The notes beneath the pieces are model-generated. The model made no database searches. It saw only the letters and a list, made by a program, of their open reading frames with translations, and was not told where the DNA came from. A stretch of 33,702 nucleotides of DNA from a virus, in the IMG/VR virus record IMGVR_UViG_3300025151_008670, positions 1 through 33,702 of that record; one strand, 5' to 3'. Below, one piece after another: positions 21,867-29,820 of the stretch. The position numbers and the translations under genes were made by a program. The number at the start of each line of letters is the position of its first letter. Position 1 is the first letter of the stretch.

Positions 21867-22943
21867 ATGAAAAAAGCTTTAGTTTTAGGTGCCGGTGGAT
21901 TTATCGGTAATCATTTAGTATCACGTCTTAAAAAAGAAGGTTATTGGGTAAGAGGAGTAGATTTAAAAACTCCTGAATATAATGAATCAGAAGCAGATGA
22001 ATTTATCTATGGTAATGCTGGTGATTTAAGGGATCAAAATAATTGTAAGCGTTTAGTAAAGTTTGATGGTGAGCAAGGCAATTATTATAAAAGCGTACCA
22101 GAGCAATACAAAAGACCATTTGATGAAATTTATCAACTAGCTGCAGATATGGGTGGTGCTGGTTTTATTTTTACTGGAGAAAATGATGCTGATATTATGC
22201 ATAATTCTGCTTCTATTAATCTTAATATATTAAATGCAGTAAAAGAATTTAATGAACATAGATTTAGTGATAACGTAGATAATGCTGATGCATATAATAA
22301 AAGCAAAACTAATGAAACTAAAATATTCTATAGTAGTAGTGCTTGTATGTATCCAGAGCATAATCAACTAGATCCTAGTAATCCAAATTGTGAGGAATCA
22401 TCAGCTTACCCTGCTAATCCGGATTCTGAATATGGTTGGGAAAAATTATTTAGTGAAAGACTTTATTTAACTTATAATAGAAATCATGGTATACCTGTTC
22501 GTGTAGCTAGATTTCATAATATATTTGGGCCTCTAGGTACATGGAATGGAGGAAGAGAAAAAGCTCCAGCTGCTATTTGTAGAAAAGTAATTGAAAGTAA
22601 TGGTGATATTGAGATATGGGGCGACGGTGAGCAAACAAGAAGCTTCTTATATGTAGATGAATGCGTTGAAGGTGTTAGACGTTTAATGGATTCTGATTTT
22701 ACTGGACCTGTTAATATTGGTTCAGATGAAATGGTAACTATTAACGAGCTAGTAGATATAGCTTGTTCAGTAGAGAATAAACAAATTACTAAAAAGCATA
22801 TCGATGGCCCATTAGGTGTAGCAGGTAGAAATTCAGACAATAAGCTAATCAATGAGAAGGTTGGATGGGCTCCAAATTACCCCTTAGCTAAAGGTATTGC
22901 AAAAACATATAAGTGGATTAAAGAGCAAATTAATTTAAAATAA
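21867..22943 (+). CDS. GDP-mannose 3,5-epimerase-like NAD-dependent epimerase
   Basis: A 358-residue extended short-chain dehydrogenase. VLGAGGFIGNHLVSRL (6-21) binds NAD. LAADMGGAGFIFTGENDADIMHNS, YSSSACMYPEHNQ, YGWEKLFSERLY (catalytic Tyr and Lys), RFHNIFGPLGTWNGGREKAP and GVAGRNSDN are near-diagnostic of GDP-mannose 3,5-epimerase. That enzyme makes GDP-L-galactose/GDP-L-gulose, known from plant ascorbate synthesis and bacterial polysaccharide pathways. Heptose-specific or other relatives cannot be excluded. It has its own promoter with a palindrome, and is the last sugar gene of the cluster. Confidence 0.88.
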   Translation: MKKALVLGAGGFIGNHLVSRLKKEGYWVRGVDLKTPEYNESEADEFIYGNAGDLRDQNNCKRLVKFDGEQGNYYKSVPEQYKRPFDEIYQLAADMGGAGFIFTGENDADIMHNSASINLNILNAVKEFNEHRFSDNVDNADAYNKSKTNETKIFYSSSACMYPEHNQLDPSNPNCEESSAYPANPDSEYGWEKLFSERLYLTYNRNHGIPVRVARFHNIFGPLGTWNGGREKAPAAICRKVIESNGDIEIWGDGEQTRSFLYVDECVEGVRRLMDSDFTGPVNIGSDEMVTINELVDIACSVENKQITKKHIDGPLGVAGRNSDNKLINEKVGWAPNYPLAKGIAKTYKWIKEQINLK

Positions 22944-22946
22944 GAT

Positions 22947-23528
22947 ATGGTTATTAAGCAAGGAGTATACGACGGTAATTTTATTCATAATAGATTTGCA
23001 TACGAGCAATTTCGTAAAGAAGTTTCACCGTATGGTAATATTGTAGCTTTTAGAGCTCCGATGTATGTAAAGGATGCGTTAATAGATCTAGAAGATACAT
23101 TATCTGATGATTATATTCATAGTCAAGATGCTATTAATTTTTGTTGGGAAATACCCGGTTTATGTCCATTTGGTGCTGTTTCTTTTCAACGTCTTTTTAA
23201 TACAGCAATAGCGAATATGCTATCTAGGTATATTGGAAAAGGCATTGTAATTGATGGTGACGACTTAATGGTACAAGATGAGTTTGTAGGTAAGGATAAA
23301 AAAATAAGAAAGTCAGGTAAAGTAAGTGTTTCAATTACTTACTCTAAAGATAATGTTGCTCTTGGTCATACTGGTATCAATATTATTGCTGGCGATAAAG
23401 CTCCATCATTTGCTTATTCTTCTAATTTAACTGAAGATCAAGCGAATGAGTTTATGAATAATGTTATTGATTACTTTAATGCTGAAGTAAAAGATCAATT
23501 TATTGCTACTACTAAAATTATTGTATGA
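22947..23528 (+). CDS. DUF366-like protein
   Basis: A 193-residue protein resembling the DUF366 (COG2029) family. Matches are AFRAPMYVKDALIDLEDTLSDDYIHSQDAINFCWEIPG, QRLFNTAIANMLSRYI, GDDLMV, KVSVSITYSKDNVALGHTGINIIAG and a final EVKDQF region. The family, known mostly from archaea and some bacteria, has no established function; I believe its fold relates to the lipoate/biotin ligase type, but I am not certain. It follows the epimerase gene by three bases, so it may share its transcript, and its stop overlaps the next ATG. The call rests on pattern memory. Confidence 0.5.
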   Translation: MVIKQGVYDGNFIHNRFAYEQFRKEVSPYGNIVAFRAPMYVKDALIDLEDTLSDDYIHSQDAINFCWEIPGLCPFGAVSFQRLFNTAIANMLSRYIGKGIVIDGDDLMVQDEFVGKDKKIRKSGKVSVSITYSKDNVALGHTGINIIAGDKAPSFAYSSNLTEDQANEFMNNVIDYFNAEVKDQFIATTKIIV

Positions 23529-23677
23529 GATTTTGGAGACTTTGGGCTAAAGCTTTAGGTGAGAAGTCTGGAAGTAACAACGAAGCTGATGTAGTTGCAT
23601 TAATACGTACTCTCATTATACTACAAGCAATTATTTGTAACTTTTTTATAGTAGCAAATATAATTAAAAACTGGTAA
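23525..23677 (+). CDS. Small single-pass membrane protein (50 aa)
   Basis: ATG 23525 overlaps the TGA of the previous gene and the TAA (23675-23677) overlaps the next ATG, so it fits exactly between the two. The protein starts MRFWRLWAKALGEKSGSNNE and has one hydrophobic helix, VALIRTLIILQAIICNFFIVANII (about 24-47), then KNW. I recall similar short proteins (RLWAK.LGEK...ADT.ALIRT....) in marine T4-like phages, with no known role. The basic, Trp-rich N-terminus probably faces the cytoplasm. Confidence 0.7.
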   Translation: MRFWRLWAKALGEKSGSNNEADVVALIRTLIILQAIICNFFIVANIIKNW

Positions 23678-24051
23678 TGAACTTCTTTCAATTACAAAAT
23701 AAATTATTTTATTCTAAAAAGGAAAACGCTGGTGAATTAGACTCAGAAGGTGAACAAGCTTTTGTACCGTTCCTTTTTAATAGATGGCTTTCCTTTTATA
23801 GCAAGGAACTACCTGGTTTTGTTAACGAGACTCTTAATAAATTTGGAAGTATCTTTGATGATAAGCAAGAATCATATAAACTTTATTATTATCTCATACC
23901 GAGATTAAAATGGAAGCGTATTTCATATATTAAGAAAAAGAAAAAAGATAAAGAAGAGATTGAAGGTCTTAATAATATTGCTAAAAATAAAAATATATCT
24001 GCTAGAGAGCTATTAGAGTACGTTGAATTAGAAAAAAAATTACGTAAATAG
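23677..24051 (+). CDS. Possible phage clamp-loader small subunit (gp62-like)
   Basis: A 124-residue basic protein. FVPFLFNRWLSFYSKELPGFVNE, then YYYLIPRLKWKRISYIKKKKKDKEEIEGL and a C-terminal helix match the outline of short marine-phage clamp-loader A subunits: (Y/F).PF..NR.LS......A/VNE, D....Y.......(P/R)...R.S.W/YIKK, then a helix. In T4, gp62 pairs with gp44 to load the gp45 clamp. No gp44 or gp45 is in the window to support this. It could instead be a late transcription accessory protein. Moderate to low certainty. Confidence 0.4.
   Translation: MNFFQLQNKLFYSKKENAGELDSEGEQAFVPFLFNRWLSFYSKELPGFVNETLNKFGSIFDDKQESYKLYYYLIPRLKWKRISYIKKKKKDKEEIEGLNNIAKNKNISARELLEYVELEKKLRK
24023..24050 (+). 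promoter_or_regulatory. Possible promoter for the co-chaperonin gene
   Basis: TTGAAT (24023-24028), 16-base spacer, TAAATA (24045-24050), 5 bases to ATG 24056. GTAAATA-N5-ATG also resembles the late element, so the class is ambiguous. Confidence 0.4.
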
Positions 24052-24055
24052 CTAT

Positions 24056-24472
24056 ATGGCAATGGCTAGTATAGATAATTTGGCACCTACAAAAAGTTTA
24101 ATAGACTTAACTAATCCTGATGTAGGTGATTTTGGAATTGATGATTATGAATTAAATTTTATTTTTGATGATATATTGTTAATAGAATATATTGATGAAA
24201 CTGAGCACGGTGATGTTATGAAAGGTAGTATTGTGGTACCTTCAAATGCACTTAATAAAGCTTGGAGAAAAGGAAAAGTTATTCTAGCAGGCCCGGATGT
24301 TAAATATGCTAAAGAAGGCGACATAGTAGTATTTCCTAACAATATGGGAGTTACAATTTCTGGTGTTAGTATTTCTAATAAAGGAAGAGTAAACAAAGGT
24401 GTGTTTTTGAACGAAGAAAGGATGTTTGGTATTTGTAAGCTTAAAAATGATAATTCAGAAACCAGCTCTTGA
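24056..24472 (+). CDS. GroES/gp31-like co-chaperonin
   Basis: A 138-residue protein with an N-terminal extension (1-35) and a GroES-type barrel: FDDILLIEYIDETEHGDVMKGSIVVPSNALNKAWRKGKVILAGPDVKYAKEGDIVVFPNNMG follows the cpn10 pattern (D.(V/I)L(V/I)......GG I.(L/V)P, G.V...G, V..GD.V.(F/Y)). In T4, gp31 replaces GroES and enlarges the chaperonin cage so that gp23 can fold. The mobile-loop region here is EHGDVMKGSIVV, which would contact host GroEL. An alternative start at ATG 24062 would remove two residues. Confidence 0.8.
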   Translation: MAMASIDNLAPTKSLIDLTNPDVGDFGIDDYELNFIFDDILLIEYIDETEHGDVMKGSIVVPSNALNKAWRKGKVILAGPDVKYAKEGDIVVFPNNMGVTISGVSISNKGRVNKGVFLNEERMFGICKLKNDNSETSS

Positions 24473-24824
24473 TAACTTACTTCAAAATAATGTTGTTGAA
24501 GTTAGGTTTCCTAGAAGAATAGTAAAGCCAGGATTAGCTGCTACTAGAAGAATGTTATGCACAAACTCTCTTAATTTATTAAATTCAGTAAACGGTAGAA
24601 TATCGTTAAATTATTTTGCACCAAAAGGAGCTCCAAGAACATATCTAGGAACTGATAATTTATCCGTCGCATGGGATATCTTAATGCAAGATTATAGAAA
24701 TATAAACTGCAATCAAGTAGATTTAATTCAAGAGATTCCAGCTAACGAAGACTTTTGGGTATATTTCAATGAAAATATATACCCTATGTCTGCACAACAA
24801 AAATTAAATTTTATGAATTCATGA
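24447..24824 (+). CDS. SH3-like beta-barrel phage protein
   Basis: A 125-residue protein started at ATG 24447, overlapping the co-chaperonin gene by 26 bases; a TTG 21 bases upstream is unlikely. VVEVRFPRRIVKPGLAATRRMLCTNSLNLL resembles short phage SH3-barrel proteins (V.F.K..G..R.M.CT....L), and the C-terminal region EDFWVYFNENIYPMSAQQKLNF has the shape of their last strand. Such proteins are common in T4-like phages; the function is unknown. Confidence 0.5.
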   Translation: MIIQKPALDNLLQNNVVEVRFPRRIVKPGLAATRRMLCTNSLNLLNSVNGRISLNYFAPKGAPRTYLGTDNLSVAWDILMQDYRNINCNQVDLIQEIPANEDFWVYFNENIYPMSAQQKLNFMNS

Positions 24825-25171
24825 ACGTAAGTTTAGAAAAAGTTACAAATTTTTTAAAACCTTTCTTATTAAAAGATATAATTATAAGAACTGATAAAAA
24901 AGTTCTTAAGAAAGGTAGATTTAAAATCTTTCAAATTAAACAATACTATATAAATTTTACTTTAGAGATAAATGGTGTTAATAAAAATTATGAAATACCT
25001 TATCCTTATAGGCTTCAAAACGAGGAAGATATAGGTGTACTAAATTATCATTTAAGCTCCTTTATTCCAAAAAAGCATATGACTAGAGTAAAATTTTTAG
25101 ATAGCACGTCTAAGTCTAAGCTATATGATAACCTTGTGTATATATTGCCATCAAATGGAAACAATATATAA
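24821..25171 (+). CDS. Hypothetical protein
   Basis: A 116-residue basic protein with no recognised family. It has a helix (1-20), alternating beta strands (IIIRTDKKVLKKGRFKIFQIKQYYINFTLEINGVNKNYEIPYPYRL) and a helical end. ATGA overlap with the preceding gene and a six-base gap to the helicase suggest it belongs to the same transcript. Confidence 0.5.
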   Translation: MNVSLEKVTNFLKPFLLKDIIIRTDKKVLKKGRFKIFQIKQYYINFTLEINGVNKNYEIPYPYRLQNEEDIGVLNYHLSSFIPKKHMTRVKFLDSTSKSKLYDNLVYILPSNGNNI

Positions 25172-25177
25172 TAAGGT

Positions 25178-26812
25178 GTGATAGGTGGTTTGTTAAAAAG
25201 TTTTCCGGATAAATTTACTCCGAATTCAGCTCAAGTAAAGTTACTTAAAAATATTGATCAAGCTTTTACTGATGGTTATAAATTTGTAGTTTGTAATGCC
25301 CCTACAGGGTCTGGAAAGTCGTTTATATCAAAAACTATAGGTAATATATCACGTGAACCTACTAAAGAGTTTAGAGAGTTAGTAACTAATTATTTAGCTT
25401 ATAGAAGAACTCATGGAGGAGGATATGCATATGAAGATGAATGTAATGAAGAAGAAGCATTTGGGTGTACAGCATTAACTATAACTAAAGCTTTACAAGA
25501 TCAATACAAAGAGCTTTTCAATGATGTAAAAGTACTTAAAGGTAAGTCAAACTATCAATGTGAAGTTGATGATAGATTTACTGTAGAATTAGCTCCTTGT
25601 TTACATCTACCTAAAATAAAAGAAGAGTGTTGGGTAAAAAATAAATGCCCTTACTATGAAGATCGTAATACTGCACTTACTTCAACTTTTAGTACTCTTA
25701 ACTATAATATGTTTTTCTCTTTACCTGATCATTTAAAAAGAAGACAATATATTATATGTGATGAGGCTGCTGAACTTGAAGATCAACTTGTAAAAGAGTT
25801 TTCTTGTACTATAAATTTTGAAAGCTTAACTAAGCTTGAAGTAAATATAAAACCGTTTTATTCTAAAAATAGACTTCAAGTAATTAAGTGGATTAATGAG
25901 CTCGTTTTGGATTTAAATGATAGAATTGAACAACTAAAAGATATAACAAATAATAATTCTGCAAATAAAAAGTTTATTATCGAATCAAAAAAGAATTTAA
26001 TTACATTAAGAAACTTACATTCAAAATTATCTTTAATAATTGATACTTGGAATGAAAGTGAATATCTGTTTGAGACAGATAAGAAAGGTATAACGTTTAT
26101 GCCTTTAAAGGTAGATAAACTTGCTAATCATTTATTTAAGTATGCTGATAAAGTAATTTTAATGTCAGCGACTATAATTGATCCTAATAACTTTTGTAAA
26201 AGTTTAGGAGTTAAAAAGTTTAAATATATTGAAGCTGAGTCTTCATTTGATGCAAATAACGCACCTATATATTGCAATACAAAAGTAAAATTAAATTATC
26301 ATAACTTAAAGCGTAGTTTACCTAAAGTTGTAAAGCAAATACAAGATATTTGTGAGTTTCATAAAAATGATAAAGGTATTATACATACACATAATAATAC
26401 TATAACTTCGTTTCTATCTAATAAGTTATCCGAATCACGTTTTCTAATAAGAGAGCCGGGAGTACGTAATGAAGTTATTTTAGAGCAGCATTACGATAAC
26501 AATGACCCAACAGTATTAGTTTCACCTTCTATGTCTCATGGAGTTGACTTGAGAGATAATCTTGCAAGATTTCAAATTATAGTAAAAGCACCTTATCTAC
26601 CTACTAAAGATAAAAGAATAGAAAGACTTATGAAGGATGATTTTGACTGGTATATGAATAAAATGTTATGCTCCTTAATACAATCATGTGGTAGAGGTGT
26701 AAGATCTCATAAAGATCATTGTGTAACGTATATTTTAGATGGCTCGATACCGGAAAGCGTTGTCAATAATAGACATAAATTACCTAAATATTTCATTGAT
26801 AGGTTTTTGTAA
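25178..26812 (+). CDS. XPD/DinG-type superfamily 2 DNA helicase
   Basis: A 544-residue helicase. Motif I is NAPTGSGKS (40-48); motif II is ICDEAAE (193-199), with Ala in place of His of DEAH. Motif VI is QSCGRGVRS near residue 500. Between motifs I and II lie C128, C141, C151 and C157 (YQC, APC, EEC, NKC), the four-Cys Fe-S cluster site of XPD, DinG and FancJ-type helicases, which unwind DNA 5' to 3'. VILMSATI fits motif III. The start is GTG 25178 with AAGG a few bases upstream. The role is probably DNA repair or recombination/replication restart. Confidence 0.85.
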   Translation: MIGGLLKSFPDKFTPNSAQVKLLKNIDQAFTDGYKFVVCNAPTGSGKSFISKTIGNISREPTKEFRELVTNYLAYRRTHGGGYAYEDECNEEEAFGCTALTITKALQDQYKELFNDVKVLKGKSNYQCEVDDRFTVELAPCLHLPKIKEECWVKNKCPYYEDRNTALTSTFSTLNYNMFFSLPDHLKRRQYIICDEAAELEDQLVKEFSCTINFESLTKLEVNIKPFYSKNRLQVIKWINELVLDLNDRIEQLKDITNNNSANKKFIIESKKNLITLRNLHSKLSLIIDTWNESEYLFETDKKGITFMPLKVDKLANHLFKYADKVILMSATIIDPNNFCKSLGVKKFKYIEAESSFDANNAPIYCNTKVKLNYHNLKRSLPKVVKQIQDICEFHKNDKGIIHTHNNTITSFLSNKLSESRFLIREPGVRNEVILEQHYDNNDPTVLVSPSMSHGVDLRDNLARFQIIVKAPYLPTKDKRIERLMKDDFDWYMNKMLCSLIQSCGRGVRSHKDHCVTYILDGSIPESVVNNRHKLPKYFIDRFL

Positions 26813-26818
26813 TAAATA
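26812..26818 (+). promoter_or_regulatory. Late promoter element ATAAATA before the gp15-like gene
   Basis: ATAAATA overlaps the helicase stop and ends 11 bases before ATG 26830. This is longer than the usual 5-6 bases, so a leader of about 6 nt with AGACGG would result. Confidence 0.55.
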
Positions 26819-26829
26819 TATAAGACGGT

Positions 26830-28002
26830 ATGAAGAATAGAGCATTTCATTTTGAGATTAAAAATTTATTAACCCAGTTTGTAGCTGCGTTTGATGATAC
26901 TGTAATAAGTCGTTTTGATAAAAATAGAAATGCTAAATCAAACATTGACGTAAGATATGTATTTGCTCCCAAGCAGCGTGTAATGTATGATATAGTAAAT
27001 AAAGCGCAAAATCTTACCCTACCTGTAGTTGCTATAAACTTAGATAGTATATCGCGAGATGAGTCTCGAGTTTTTAATAAGCTATCACCTTCATTAATAC
27101 CAGCGCAAGAAAAAGAAGATCCAAGAACATCTTCAAAATTTCTTATGCCGGTACCAGTAAATTTAGAAATCAGTATGTCAATACTTGCAAGATATATGCA
27201 AGATGTAGATCAAATAGTTTCAAATTTTGTTCCATATAATAACCCTTATATTATATTATCTTGGAAAGTACCCTCCGATTTTGGTACTGAATATGATCAA
27301 GAAATAAGAAGTGAAGTATTATGGAATGGTAATTTAAGCTATTCAACACCTACTGATACTTCATATTCAGAAAAATTTAGAATTACAGTAGATACATCAT
27401 TTACTATAAAAGGTTGGTTATTTCCAGAAGAAAAGAGTAATGTTGGAAATATCTATAAAATAGACAATAATTTTATTGCAGTTGATTTACAAAATAGAAT
27501 TTACTCCCCATTAGAAGATCAAATATCTGTTGAGAGTTATACTGATCAAGGATACGCGGCTTTATCAACCTTTGATGCTAATGTCCCTACTAATTATACA
27601 GAGACAATAACTGTATCAGGTATACCTGAATTTACTAATATATTTTATACTACATCAGGATTATTTGAGCAATTAAGAAACGAAACTAATGTATTATCTT
27701 CACAACCAAATAACTTCTTGCTATACGGTACTGCTTTAGATTATAGTAATGTAGTCTATATAAGTGCAAATAAATTGAACTTCTTTACTGATTATCAAGA
27801 AATTACTTCTGCTAAGCTAGATACTATAAGTGCATATAGATTAGATGATAGTTTATATAATATTGCTACAGAAAATTTAGTAAGTATTTCTCTTCCAACA
27901 TCTACTTTAAGTGGCACAGGTAAATTTACATTTGTAACGGCAAATGAAGCTGGGTGGGCTTCTTCCTATCAAGCCGCTAGCTCTATCATCAACTTAGCAT
28001 AA
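26830..28002 (+). CDS. gp15: gp15-like tail sheath stabiliser/terminator
   Basis: A 390-residue protein. NRAFHFEIKNLLTQFVAAFDDTVISRFD opens the fold, followed by VRYVFAPKQRV, LPVVAINLDSISRDESRVFNK, MSILARYMQDVDQIVSNFVPYNNPYIILSW and FTIKGWLFPEE. These parallel T4 gp15 (FTRY..D..QI...ILPYF.P, then F.(V/I).GW(M/L)(Y/F)P) but the protein is about 120 residues longer, with a Ser/Thr-rich C-terminal part. In T4, gp15 forms the hexameric cap that ends the tail tube and sheath and joins the head. It directly precedes the portal gene, unlike T4, where genes 16-19 intervene. Confidence 0.7.
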   Translation: MKNRAFHFEIKNLLTQFVAAFDDTVISRFDKNRNAKSNIDVRYVFAPKQRVMYDIVNKAQNLTLPVVAINLDSISRDESRVFNKLSPSLIPAQEKEDPRTSSKFLMPVPVNLEISMSILARYMQDVDQIVSNFVPYNNPYIILSWKVPSDFGTEYDQEIRSEVLWNGNLSYSTPTDTSYSEKFRITVDTSFTIKGWLFPEEKSNVGNIYKIDNNFIAVDLQNRIYSPLEDQISVESYTDQGYAALSTFDANVPTNYTETITVSGIPEFTNIFYTTSGLFEQLRNETNVLSSQPNNFLLYGTALDYSNVVYISANKLNFFTDYQEITSAKLDTISAYRLDDSLYNIATENLVSISLPTSTLSGTGKFTFVTANEAGWASSYQAASSIINLA

Positions 28003-28005
28003 ATA
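27999..28005 (+). promoter_or_regulatory. Late promoter element ATAAATA before the portal gene
   Basis: ATAAATA overlaps the TAA of the gp15-like gene and ends 6 bases before ATG 28012. Confidence 0.65.
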
Positions 28006-28011
28006 TATATA

Positions 28012-29820
28012 ATGGCAGATTCATCTACATCATCTTCTCAAAATCGCTCATACGTTACGAATGATGGACGTGCTTCAACGTTTGGTAGAAATTTAGTTCA
28101 ATATATTCAAAATAGACTACCATATTCGAATGTTGAACCTGAAGGAGATCAGTTAAATCCTAAATATAAAATTTTTAACAAAACAGGAATGAAGAGAGCA
28201 GAAGCTTTAGCTAAAGCTTCAGTATCATCCTCTAATCCATATAATAATATTCCTATAGGTGATTTCGCTAAAGACTCTTCTTTTGGAGATGTAATGTATG
28301 CAAACATACAAGAGGATAAGCAGGGTAGATTAAGAGATTATAGAATTATTGCAGCTTATTCTGAAGTAGCTGATGCGCTAGATGAAATATGTGACGAAAC
28401 TATAAATCCGGACGAGTCAGGGTGGATCACTAAATTACATTTAAAAGAAATTGATTTAACTATAGAAGAAAAAGCTGAGTTAGATAAACAATTTCATCGC
28501 TATGTTGAGTATTACGATCTTAAAAATAAAGGCTGGCAATACTTTAGACAATTACTTGTTGAAGGAGAATTATTTTTTGAGCAAATCGTTCATGAAGGTT
28601 TTGTAGAAGATGGTATATTAGGTGTAATTAATCTACCTGCAGAAATTATTGACCCTGTATATAATAATATACAAAATATGTTAGTAAAAGGATTTATTTA
28701 TAGAAAGCCTATTTTCAGTCCTGATAAACCCAACAAAGTAGAAAAAATAGAGTTTATACCTATGGATCAAAACCAGATTACTTATGTAAATTCTGGTGTA
28801 TACAATGAAACTAAAAACTTTGTTGTACCATTTTTAGAAAATGCTAGAAGGCCATATAGACAATTATCTTTAATTGAAGACGCTATTGTAATCTATAGAT
28901 TAGTTAGAGCTCCGGAGAGATTAGTTTTTAACGTTGATGTAGGCAATATGGCACCTCCAAAAGCAGAGGCATATTTAAGAAAGCTTATTTCTAATTATTG
29001 GTCTAAAAAAACTTTTGACTTAGATCAAAACGATGTTGTTAAAAAGTTCAATCCTCAATCAATGCTAGATGCGTTTTGGTTTGCTAAAAGACAAGGTTCT
29101 GAAGGTACTACTGTCTCACAATTAGCAGGAGGAGCTAATTTAGGTGAGCTATCAGACTTAATGTACTTTATCAAAAAACTTTATAGAGCTCTTAAAGTAC
29201 CTTCAACTAGATTAGATCCTAACGATCAAGCTTCAGCTGATGGTTCTACAATATTACGAGAAGAATTAAAGTTTGCTCGCTTTGTAATGAGACAGCAGCA
29301 AAGATTTGCAGCAGGTCTTAAAAAGGGGTTCATTACTCATCTGACTCTAATGGGTCTATTTAAAAAGTATGATTTAAATGAACAGAATATTGAGATTGAG
29401 TTTAATGTACCTACTAATTTTTACGAGTTAAGAGAAAATCAAAGGTTAGAGCTTAAAGCAGGTAACTTTAATAATTTAGCTTCTTCAGAATTTGTATCCG
29501 CTACTTACGCGCAAAAGAAATACCTTGGATGGAAAGATAAAGATATTTTAGCTAATAGGGAGTTCTTAAGAAAAGATGCTGAATTACAATGGGAGTTATC
29601 ACAAATTCAAGCAGCAGGTCCAGCGTGGAAAGAGCAAGCAGTAGCAGGTGAAGTTACCGGTAGTGATGCCGCAGTAGGTGGTGAAGGAGCTGGTGTAGGA
29701 GGCGGAGCAGATGCAGGAGGTATACCTGAATTTGGAGGAGGGCCTGCAGATACTGGTGAGGATGTAGATATACCAGCTGAAGCTGAGCCTACTCCTGAAG
29801 CTGAACCAGCTGAAGTATAA
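28012..29820 (+). CDS. gp20: Portal vertex protein gp20
   Basis: A 602-residue portal protein. YRIIAAYSEVADALDEICDETI (about 110-131) is the conserved N-terminal helix of T4-type portals. YFRQLLVEGELFFEQIV, DQNQITYVNSGVYNE, LIEDAIVIYRLVRAPERLVFNVDVGNMAPPKAEAYLRKL and the DPNDQASADGSTILREELKF stretch are further signatures of the family. Twelve copies form the DNA entry ring and start head assembly. The last 60 residues are low-complexity Gly/Ala, then Pro/Glu (GEGAGVGGGADAGG..., PAEAEPTPEAEPAEV), and may be disordered. The next gene is convergent, its stop directly abutting. Confidence 0.93.
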   Translation: MADSSTSSSQNRSYVTNDGRASTFGRNLVQYIQNRLPYSNVEPEGDQLNPKYKIFNKTGMKRAEALAKASVSSSNPYNNIPIGDFAKDSSFGDVMYANIQEDKQGRLRDYRIIAAYSEVADALDEICDETINPDESGWITKLHLKEIDLTIEEKAELDKQFHRYVEYYDLKNKGWQYFRQLLVEGELFFEQIVHEGFVEDGILGVINLPAEIIDPVYNNIQNMLVKGFIYRKPIFSPDKPNKVEKIEFIPMDQNQITYVNSGVYNETKNFVVPFLENARRPYRQLSLIEDAIVIYRLVRAPERLVFNVDVGNMAPPKAEAYLRKLISNYWSKKTFDLDQNDVVKKFNPQSMLDAFWFAKRQGSEGTTVSQLAGGANLGELSDLMYFIKKLYRALKVPSTRLDPNDQASADGSTILREELKFARFVMRQQQRFAAGLKKGFITHLTLMGLFKKYDLNEQNIEIEFNVPTNFYELRENQRLELKAGNFNNLASSEFVSATYAQKKYLGWKDKDILANREFLRKDAELQWELSQIQAAGPAWKEQAVAGEVTGSDAAVGGEGAGVGGGADAGGIPEFGGGPADTGEDVDIPAEAEPTPEAEPAEV

